NCBI GenBank assembly: GCA_023205875.1
Contig: CP060773.1
Coordinates: 186,001 to 250,000, forward strand
Reading direction: 5' to 3'
DNA: 64,000 nt
Origin: Chloropicon primus
Lineage: Eukaryota; Chlorophyta; Chloropicophyceae; Chloropicales; Chloropicaceae
Position 1 is the stretch's first letter. The number at the start of each line of letters is the position of its first letter. This document shows, one piece after another, positions 57,717 through 64,000 of the stretch. Position numbers and translations under genes: made by a program. The notes below the pieces were generated by a model. That model was not told the origin of the DNA. It did no database searches and saw only the letters and a list, made by a program, of their open reading frames with translations.

Positions 57717-58319
57717 TCACTCGCCTTGCCTCTGAGAAGCGCCGAGAGCGAGGCCAAAGGCCGCGGACGCGAAGCTGAGGCCGAGGCCCAGCGGAAGAGC
57801 GCGAGGAACGGACAATGCAAGGACACCAAGTGCCCACACGTAGGGAACATTCTGCTTTGCTTTGGCGTCGAGTGTTCTCAAGCCTCCCTCCACTTCCCTC
57901 GACCGTCTGGTCTTCACATCGTCCAAGTCCTTGAAAGTTTGCTCCTTTTTCGTGGCCGCTTGGTAGAACAATCCCGACGAAGCAAGGACGCCGGCAGGAC
58001 CGAGTGGGCCCCAGGGAAGGCACTCCCCAGTAACCGCGCTCCATGTGGTGAATGGAAAGGTTCTCGTGTCAGCCGGGCACGGAGCGGTTTCTGGGCACGA
58101 GCATGGTGAGGAGGAGACGCTCTCCGCTGCTCTGGCTTCGTCACTAGTCACCACACCTTGAAGCACCACGAGCGTCGTCGCCACCGCGTCCCGCCTCCTG
58201 TAAAGCATCCGCCTCCTGGACAAGGAATTCTGGCGATGAGCGTCTTGGACGAAGGCAGTGTCCTCCACCGTGGTGGTTGCCTTCCTCTGCCCTCCACCGT
58301 GCCGAGTCACTCCACCCAT
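57717..58319 (-). CDS. Plastid membrane protein, unknown
   Basis: A single exon of 200 aa from the ATG at the complement of 58317-58319. The N-terminus is Arg/Thr/Gln-rich. It then has LSRRRMLYRRRDAVATTLVVLQG ending in EARAAE, a twin-arginine thylakoid-type signal with a possible A-x-A site. A cysteine stretch (CSCPETAPCPADTR), an amphipathic segment and a C-terminal hydrophobic hairpin (VPYVWALGVLALSVPRALPLGLGLSFASAAFGLALG) follow. There is no recognised family. It is convergent with the lumen protein at 57584, 132 bp away. The frame continues upstream into repeat E, which is discounted. Confidence 0.6.
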   Translation of the reverse strand: MGGVTRHGGGQRKATTTVEDTAFVQDAHRQNSLSRRRMLYRRRDAVATTLVVLQGVVTSDEARAAESVSSSPCSCPETAPCPADTRTFPFTTWSAVTGECLPWGPLGPAGVLASSGLFYQAATKKEQTFKDLDDVKTRRSREVEGGLRTLDAKAKQNVPYVWALGVLALSVPRALPLGLGLSFASAAFGLALGASQRQGE

Positions 58320-58327
58320 GGCGTCAC

Positions 58328-58510
58328 GCGACGGCTCGTTCGAAAGAGCAAGAGATGACGCTTCCTTCTCTCCGGTTCTCCGTTGACCTGCTACCCCGCC
58401 GCGCGCGCTCCGTTCCTCCTTCTTTCTCTCTCTCTCCCTCCTCCTGGTTCGCCCTCGTGCTCGGCCGTTATGATGGTTCAGCGGAAGGGAGAAATCCACC
58501 AGAAGAGAAA
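58328..58510 (-). repeat. Dispersed repeat E, copy 3 (inverted)
   Basis: It is the reverse complement of the promoter-proximal part of the duplicated segment (32505-32665 and 40052-40210). Shared blocks include CCTCCTGGTTCGCCCTCGTG and CTCGTTCGAAAGAGCAAGAG. It lies immediately upstream of the 57.7-kb gene. The remaining 58511-58822 has GAGGA runs and a CT tract at about 58585-58612, no gene. Confidence 0.75.
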
Positions 58511-58580
58511 AGAACAGAGAGGGGAGGAGGGAGGAAGGGAGAGAGGAGGAGGAAGAGGAGAGAGGAGGAGCTTACCATTA

Positions 58581-58615
<35 letters not shown>

Positions 58616-58822
58616 TTGTGTGTGCCCGGCATTGTTTGCAGGGTGAAGGATCATCAAGCAGAGACAGAGACACGCACAGAGACAGAGAGTTCTCGCTTGC
58701 TTGGCATCTTGGGACAACGAAGGTCATCTTTTTCTCGATGAATGTCAAAGTACAGGTTGTTGTTGTTGGTATTTATGGTGTTTAGAGCATCATTCATATT
58801 TACATTGTGCTCCATTGGGTGA

Positions 58823-61093
58823 TCACGCGTGTGCGTGCCGATGGTTCGAATGGTTGTGGTGAGGCTCTGAGGCACCCTCCTTCTCTTGCTCCTTGTGGTG
58901 GTGGCCTTTCGTGTGGTGCCCCTTCACGTTGAGCCTGTTCAGTGCGGTCAAGGCGTCCTCAAAGTGCTTGAAGAGCACGGCGACGTCCTGCGGGTCCATC
59001 TCCTCCGGCACGGAACCGATCTGGTCGATGTTGATGGGGTGCTTGAGAGAGCTCAAGACGTTCTCGTTCAGAACGTTCAGCTGCTCGGGGGCGTTGGCCT
59101 TCATCTTCTTCAGCATGTTCAGTATGCCCTGGTAAATGATGCGGAGCTCCTTCTTCACCTTGTACAGGCTCTTCGCCTTGGTCTCAAGCCCCGCGAGGTC
59201 GTTGTCCAGCTGAGCCTGAAGGGTGATGTGCCTCACTTCCTCATTCCTTTCCATGAAGATGCCCTTGCCGGTGAGATGAAGGAGCTCCAAATCCTCGTGA
59301 AGGGCCAGCTTGTCGGCCTTCATGTCGGCAAGCATCCTCTCGCGGCTCTCCTTCTCGTTGCGCAGGTTGATGAGACCCTCGACCGTTTTATTCCAGACAC
59401 TGACCACCTCGTCCGCGTTCGTCGTGTCGGTGACCTTGTACAACTTATGTAGCTTCACCATCGTGCTCGTCGTCTTGTCGACTTCGGTGGAGTCCTCGAC
59501 CTTGTCCATGTTGGCGTTCTGCACCGTGGTGATCAGCCCCAAGAAGTTCGTGTTGATGATCTGGCTCTCGGTGACGAGTCCCATCTTCTTCGATTGCTTC
59601 TTCAGCTTTGCGAGCTCATTCCTCTTGAAGGCAAGCATCTTTTGTTTCCTCTTCCTCTCCTCCTCGTGACGCTGGAGCCACTTGAATTTCTGAATCTTGG
59701 CCGCATTCACAGACGTTTTGATCTTCACCTGTTCCTTCTTCGCCAGCTTGGTATCCCCGACCTCCTCCTCCACCTCCTTCTGCTTCTCTTGCACCTTCTT
59801 GTACGTCTCGACGTGAAGCTTAGCGACCCGCTGCAAGATGTGCTTGAAGATCATCCTTCGGGCGATGATGACGAACCGGTCCTCCTCCCTCTCCGCGATC
59901 ATTTCCTTAATCTCCGCCTCCCGCTTCAAGAGCTTCTGCCGATGCTTCAGCTCCTTCTTGTGAGTCTTGTTCTTCAGCTTGATCGTCGCCCTCTGCGTCT
60001 TGATCAGCTCCTCCCCCTCGAGCGCCCGGAACTGAAGCCTGTCGTACTCCACCGCCAAGTTCCTGATCTTGTAACGCAGCTCGTCCTCGAAATCAGCGAT
60101 GAGGGCCTCGTTCTCCCTCTTCGCCTCGTTCTCCATCCAAGGGTCAAGCGAAGACTGCGTCGGGGTAGTCGCCTTGAGCTTCAAGAGGCTCTTGCCCTCC
60201 GGCGTGCTCTGGGCCGAGTCCACGCTCCACACCCCCGAGTCCTGCTTCGAGATCACGCCGGACATCGGGTTCGTATTCGGAGTGATTCTGTTGTTGGCGA
60301 CAAACTTTCTGCTCATGCTCCCCCTTCTCGATTGCATCGGGGTGCCCGACGCACTATTCTGCTGGCTCAGGCCCAGCCCTTCCCTATCCAGTGGCTGGCC
60401 CTCCGACAGAGACTCGAGCGCGAGTCCCAAGCCCACCGACGAGGTGAAGGTGTCCTCGAGGGATGCCACCACGCCGCCGTCGACGCTTCCCTTGCTCGCA
60501 TCCAAGTCCGATTCGCCCTTGGCCAGCCCCGAGATCTTGGGCAGACTCGTGTGACTCGACGAGAGCGAGCCGGGGGTGCCTGGCCCCGGGCTCGCCTTCT
60601 CCATCATTAGTTTCCGTTTCCTCGCGCTTTCTTTCCTCAGGCTCTGACTGTATTGCTGACTCCTCTCCCTCGAGTTCCGCAGTGCCTTCTCCTCCGGCGT
60701 CTCCTTCGTTCTCCTGGGCCTCCTCTTCCTCAGGACTGTGACCCTCTGACTCGGCGAGTCCCCGTCCGAGTCCGAACAAGACTTGGTGCTCGCTCCGGTG
60801 TTGCTGACTTGAAACGACAGCCGTGTCAGAGAAAAGTGCAACGAGGAGCTGTCCAAGTTCGGGTCATGCTCCTTGGAGAACGGTGACCCGAATGCTTCCC
60901 CTCCAGATGCACTCCCACCACCGTCCAGCAACAAGTCAGAAGACTCATCGTCCTCTCCGAACGTGCTGTACTTGAGCAGAGACTCAAAGGCTGGGCTCGT
61001 CTTTCCTGCGTTCTCCGCGAACCAGTCCGCGATATCATCGGGGCGAAGGCTCCCCGCACCAAACCTCATTGGTGAGGAGGTCCCTACGTCCAT
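58823..61093 (-). CDS. Coiled-coil protein, outer-dynein-arm docking-complex-like
   Basis: A single exon of 756 aa. The N-terminal 320 residues are disordered and Ser-rich with a basic patch (VTVLRKRRPRRTKE). From about 325 to 690 there is an almost continuous coiled coil: DELRYKIRNLAVEYDRLQFR, THKKELKHRQKLLKREAEIK, EEERKRKQKMLAFKRNELAK. A segment LHKLYKVTDTTNADEVVSVW resembles the F-x-x-I-x-x-x-T-G-V-x-D-x-x-E-V-V motif of ODAD1/ODAD3 docking proteins. The C-terminus is His-rich (GHHTKGHHHKE, HHNHSNHRHAHA), which could bind metal. Docking complexes anchor outer dynein arms on axonemal doublets. The assignment rests on architecture and one motif. Confidence 0.55.
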   Translation of the reverse strand: MDVGTSSPMRFGAGSLRPDDIADWFAENAGKTSPAFESLLKYSTFGEDDESSDLLLDGGGSASGGEAFGSPFSKEHDPNLDSSSLHFSLTRLSFQVSNTGASTKSCSDSDGDSPSQRVTVLRKRRPRRTKETPEEKALRNSRERSQQYSQSLRKESARKRKLMMEKASPGPGTPGSLSSSHTSLPKISGLAKGESDLDASKGSVDGGVVASLEDTFTSSVGLGLALESLSEGQPLDREGLGLSQQNSASGTPMQSRRGSMSRKFVANNRITPNTNPMSGVISKQDSGVWSVDSAQSTPEGKSLLKLKATTPTQSSLDPWMENEAKRENEALIADFEDELRYKIRNLAVEYDRLQFRALEGEELIKTQRATIKLKNKTHKKELKHRQKLLKREAEIKEMIAEREEDRFVIIARRMIFKHILQRVAKLHVETYKKVQEKQKEVEEEVGDTKLAKKEQVKIKTSVNAAKIQKFKWLQRHEEERKRKQKMLAFKRNELAKLKKQSKKMGLVTESQIINTNFLGLITTVQNANMDKVEDSTEVDKTTSTMVKLHKLYKVTDTTNADEVVSVWNKTVEGLINLRNEKESRERMLADMKADKLALHEDLELLHLTGKGIFMERNEEVRHITLQAQLDNDLAGLETKAKSLYKVKKELRIIYQGILNMLKKMKANAPEQLNVLNENVLSSLKHPINIDQIGSVPEEMDPQDVAVLFKHFEDALTALNRLNVKGHHTKGHHHKEQEKEGASEPHHNHSNHRHAHA

Positions 61094-62055
61094 CTTCCCC
61101 CTCCTTCACACCTCGTGCCTCCTCTTACTGCAGTGCTTGCCTGTGGCACCAGGGCACCTCTTCGCTAAAGCTTGTGAACCGGTGACTCCTTCACCAGGAC
61201 GCCGTTCGCTTCGAGTGAAGGCTTGAAAGAAAGAGAAAGAGGCAAGAAAGACGAATCTGACTCCTCCTCTCTCCCCTCCCCTCGTCCTCGTCGCTTCTTT
61301 GTCCCTGGTACACTTTATCTCCCTCAGACCCCTTCAAGAAGGGGAAAGAACTTCGTGTCAGGTCAAACTTTCTCACCAGAGCGCCGTTTCCTTCAAGCGA
61401 CGGCTTATTCGAAAGATCAAGAGACGATCGTTTGGATCACGTCCTCACCTTTCGCCTCCCTTGCCGTCCCCGGCTTGGAATCGTCGACAAAGTCCTCCCC
61501 TTTCCCTGGTCCCAGAGTCAACGCCCTTGTCCTTGGGATGAATGCCCCGGGAAAATGAAAAAAATTTACTCTTGAAATTGGAATAAATTGGGTGGCGGAG
61601 AAGCGCAGAGAGCAGAAGAGGGTCGACGGTTTGTTGGAGGAAACGAGGGTCGACGGAGCGACAAGAGGACGAGGGAGAGAAAAAAGTACGAAACTAGATC
61701 TCAAAATCTTTCGAACGACCCCTTGCTTGACGAATTTGACAACCGGAGTCACCAGCATCATCGCGTCATCGGGGTCCTTTGTCCTTTGTGTCCTTTGTGA
61801 CCACTAGTTTGTCTGAACTCGTGAGAGACTTGTGGCGGTCGTGAAAGAGGCGAGGCGTTACGATACGCGGTAACGCTTGTCGAGATCTTTCGAACGACCC
61901 CTTGCTTAACGAATTTGACTACGGGATACATCCTTGGCGTCCGTTACAAGGTTCTGGTCCTGGGATTAAGGATCGACGACGAGAGGGGAGAGGAGCGAGG
62001 AAGTGAGAGGATCCAGGAGGAGCATTAGCATCACCATCACATCCGTGGAGCAACG
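61094..62055. other. Intergenic region with half-element C and paired motif
   Basis: CAGAGCGCCGTTTCCTTC near 61378 followed by TTATTCGAAAGATCAAGAGA resembles one terminal arm of foldback element C, without a partner. TCTTTCGAACGACCCCTTGC occurs near 61709 and 61884. GTCCTTGGGATGAATGC near 61528 matches 45510. No gene is seen. Confidence 0.6.
61855..61876. promoter_or_regulatory. GCGTTACG / GTAACGC inverted pair upstream of SufE-NadA
   Basis: GCGTTACG at 61855-61862 and GTAACGC at 61870-61876 lie 180-200 bp before the ATG at 62056. Confidence 0.4.
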
Positions 62056-64000
62056 ATGAGGACGGCAAAGCACGCTTGGGTCTGGAACAAGAAATTCGGA
62101 GTCCAAAGGACCGAACTGGTGCGTCAGCAGCAAACACCAGCCACTTGTCAACTTGGGATGAGTCAGCGGTTGGGTCCTCTGTCAAGGAGTTCTGGGTCAT
62201 GTGGCAGGAGGAAGAGGAGGACGGGGTTCGTCAGTGCGGTTTACAAGGCAGAAGCTCCCGTGGAGGAAGCGGGAGGAACTGGTTTTGTCGAGAATCTCGA
62301 CGTCGAGTTGATCGCGGACCTCGGTGTCAAGGACGACTCGGACACGGGAGCGTTGCTGAAGAGGCTGATCGAGCTGGGCAGCTCCTCGCCCGAGTTCGTC
62401 CTCCCCCAGCACGAGCTCACCGAGGAGAAGAGGGTGCCTGGCTGCGCTTCGAGGGTTTGGATCGACTGCGAGGTCCGCGAGGAGGATTCGCTCGTGCACT
62501 TTCGAGGGTACAGCGACAGCGCCATCTCCAAGGGCATGTGCAACTTGCTGTGCAGAAACTTTTCTGGAAAGTTGACGCCGGAGTCCTTCCTCTCGATCGA
62601 CGAGTCCTTCTTGAAGGAGGTGACGAGGGGCTTGGGCCCCGTGCTGAGCAGCAGCCACCGCAGGCATGGCCTCTTCTCCATATTCGATTCCATGAGGAAG
62701 AGGGTTCACCAGCTGGTTTCCGGTGGAATCGACGAGCCCTTTCCGTCGCTGGTGATCACGAAGGAGGACCTGATCCCGCAGGGAAAGTACGCCGAGTCGC
62801 AGGCGACTTACCTCAAGCCCGACCAGTCCAAGGTGGACGACCTCGTCCGCTCGCTGAAGGAGACCAAGTGCGGAGTCGTTGCTCACTTTTACATGGACCC
62901 CGAAGTTCAGGGCGTCTTGGCGGCAGCCCAAAAGGATTGGCCGCACATTCATATCAGTGACTCCCTCGTGATGGCAGACAGAGCCGTGGACATGGCGGCC
63001 GAGGGAGGCTGTGAGAACATTTGCGTTCTTGGAGTGGACTTCATGTCCGAGAACGTCAGAGCAACGCTGGACCACCAAGGGTACAACGACGTCAACGTCT
63101 ACAGAATGGACGTGGACCTCATCGGCTGCACTCTTGCGGAAGCAGCCGAGTCCGAGAGGTACGAGAGGTACCTGGAGGAAGCTGCCCGCGCCACGGAGAA
63201 CGCCTTGCATGTCGTCTACATCAACACGAGCCTGAAGACCAAAGCGGTGGCGCAGTCAAAAGTTCCGACGATCACTTGCACGTCCTCCAACGTCGTTCAA
63301 ACGATCTTGCAGTCTTCGAGCCAGCTCGACGGGGACCTGAGCGTCTTCTATGGGCCCGATGCTTACATGGGCGCGAACATCAAGGAGATGCTGGAGCAGT
63401 TGTGCGGAACGAGTGACGAGGAGGTGAGAAAAATTCACAAGGACCACGACATCTCGTCCATCAAGAACCTCCTGAGCAGGTTCAGGTACTACCAGGACGG
63501 CATCTGCCTCGTCCACGACATGTTTGGATCGGAGGTGGCGCAGACCATAAGAGAGAGCTACGCGGACGCGTTCTGCACCGCTCACTTTGAGGTCCCGGGC
63601 GAGATGTTCAAGCTCGCCTTGCACGCGAGCCACAACGGCGACAGGGGCGTGATCGGTTCCACCAAGAACATTCTTGATTTCATTCTGGGCAAGGTGGCCG
63701 AGGCGAACGAGCACAACCTCGAGAGCGAGAGGCTGCAATTCATCCTCGGAACGGAATCTGGCATGATCACCAGTGTCGTGAACGCGGTGCAGGAGTCTCT
63801 GAGAGAGGCAGGCAGCAACGTCGAGGTAGAAATCGTTTTCCCGGTGAACTCCAGTGCGATCACTTCCGCGTCCCAGGCGAATGCGCCGGCCATGCCCTTT
63901 GGTTTGGACATTGTCCCTGGCCCTGCGGGGGGCGAAGGGTGCAGCATGGAAGGCGGCTGCGCCAGCTGCCCTTACATGAAGATCAACTCCCTGGACGCCC
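62056..64000 (+). CDS. nadA: Quinolinate synthase, SufE-NadA fusion (3' end outside window)
   Basis: A single open exon from the ATG at 62056 to the right edge (648 codons visible). An Arg/Ser-rich leader of about 60 residues (SCGRRKRRTGFVSAVYKA) fits a plastid transit peptide. The SufE domain, about 80-235, carries the sulfur-accepting cysteine C130 in VPGCASRVWIDC. The NadA domain starts near 260 with VVAHFYMDPEVQ, then HISDSLVMAD, VYINTSLKTKAV, ITCTSSNVVQTI and FYGPDAYMG. The C-terminal Fe-S region reads EGCSMEGGCASCPYMKIN. The fused enzyme condenses iminoaspartate with DHAP to quinolinate for NAD synthesis in plastids; SufE repairs or activates its [4Fe-4S] cluster. The fusion is characteristic of plants and green algae. 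Only the final residues are missing. Confidence 0.95.
   Translation, partial: MRTAKHAWVWNKKFGVQRTELVRQQQTPATCQLGMSQRLGPLSRSSGSCGRRKRRTGFVSAVYKAEAPVEEAGGTGFVENLDVELIADLGVKDDSDTGALLKRLIELGSSSPEFVLPQHELTEEKRVPGCASRVWIDCEVREEDSLVHFRGYSDSAISKGMCNLLCRNFSGKLTPESFLSIDESFLKEVTRGLGPVLSSSHRRHGLFSIFDSMRKRVHQLVSGGIDEPFPSLVITKEDLIPQGKYAESQATYLKPDQSKVDDLVRSLKETKCGVVAHFYMDPEVQGVLAAAQKDWPHIHISDSLVMADRAVDMAAEGGCENICVLGVDFMSENVRATLDHQGYNDVNVYRMDVDLIGCTLAEAAESERYERYLEEAARATENALHVVYINTSLKTKAVAQSKVPTITCTSSNVVQTILQSSSQLDGDLSVFYGPDAYMGANIKEMLEQLCGTSDEEVRKIHKDHDISSIKNLLSRFRYYQDGICLVHDMFGSEVAQTIRESYADAFCTAHFEVPGEMFKLALHASHNGDRGVIGSTKNILDFILGKVAEANEHNLESERLQFILGTESGMITSVVNAVQESLREAGSNVEVEIVFPVNSSAITSASQANAPAMPFGLDIVPGPAGGEGCSMEGGCASCPYMKINSLDA

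Noticed and set aside
59594-60610. Long plus-strand frame antisense to the coiled-coil gene
   Set aside because: Leucine/arginine-rich mirror of the coiled-coil codons; no independent support.
1-64000. CRISPR arrays, rRNA genes, LTR retroelements or viral capsid genes
   Set aside because: No regularly spaced short repeats, rRNA blocks, reverse transcriptase, integrase or capsid motifs were seen. The tandem repeats D and H are too long and too few for an array.

Overview
This window is nuclear DNA of a unicellular photosynthetic eukaryote. About 27 protein genes fit in 64 kb. Roughly half have no intron and the rest have one or two short GT-AG introns (63 to 228 bp), often with CT-repeat polypyrimidine tracts. 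There are no operons, Shine-Dalgarno sites or CRISPR arrays. A plastid is implied by a SufE-NadA quinolinate synthase, an organellar ClpB, and two proteins with twin-arginine, thylakoid-style leaders. None of these shows an obvious secretory signal peptide in front of its leader. That favours a primary plastid (green lineage); this is an inference, and the species is not identified. A coiled-coil protein resembling outer-dynein-arm docking factors and an Arp2/3 subunit suggest flagellar and actin machinery.

Layout. 1-6.4 kb: start of a mitochondrial PDK-type kinase, a CMC1-like assembly factor, a RING-CH protein and SBDS with a C-terminal zinc finger. 6.5-16.7 kb: organellar ClpB, serine acetyltransferase, a small heat-shock protein with heat-shock elements and TATA box, USP14 and a DXD glycosyltransferase. 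16.7-20.7 kb: a stretch with no supported gene. 20.7-29.5 kb: PLAC8, an MPP6-like exosome cofactor, an unknown GAT-like helical protein, ARPC2, LSM3, an SRPBCC protein and a bicupin. 30-34 kb: an intact Fanzor (eukaryotic TnpB-type RNA-guided nuclease) with a structured putative guide-RNA region just past its stop codon, then a frame-broken F-box/ankyrin gene. 34-42 kb: a renalase-like FAD oxidoreductase, four probably secreted low-complexity or cysteine-rich proteins, a tandem NET-domain protein, and a second, deleted copy of the ankyrin gene. 42-54.6 kb: an E2F-site-preceded nuclear protein, ALYREF, a membrane protein, PGM3, CREG and a KIAA0930 (DUF2045) homologue. 54.7-64 kb: mitochondrial ferredoxin, two thylakoid-type proteins, the docking-complex-like coiled coil and SufE-NadA (cut by the window edge).

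Between the genes lie short (100-600 bp) dispersed repeats that share a core of the type AGTGAGGGCTCGTTSGAAAG. Some fold back with long terminal inverted repeats and look like non-autonomous DNA elements. A second short motif, GCGTTACG, often paired, sits 10-200 bp upstream of at least ten start codons and is a candidate promoter element. Housekeeping RNA metabolism (LSM3, ALYREF, MPP6, SBDS), proteostasis (ClpB, HSP20, USP14) and organelle biogenesis dominate the recognisable functions. The Fanzor locus and the dispersed-repeat and motif systems are the least conventional parts.
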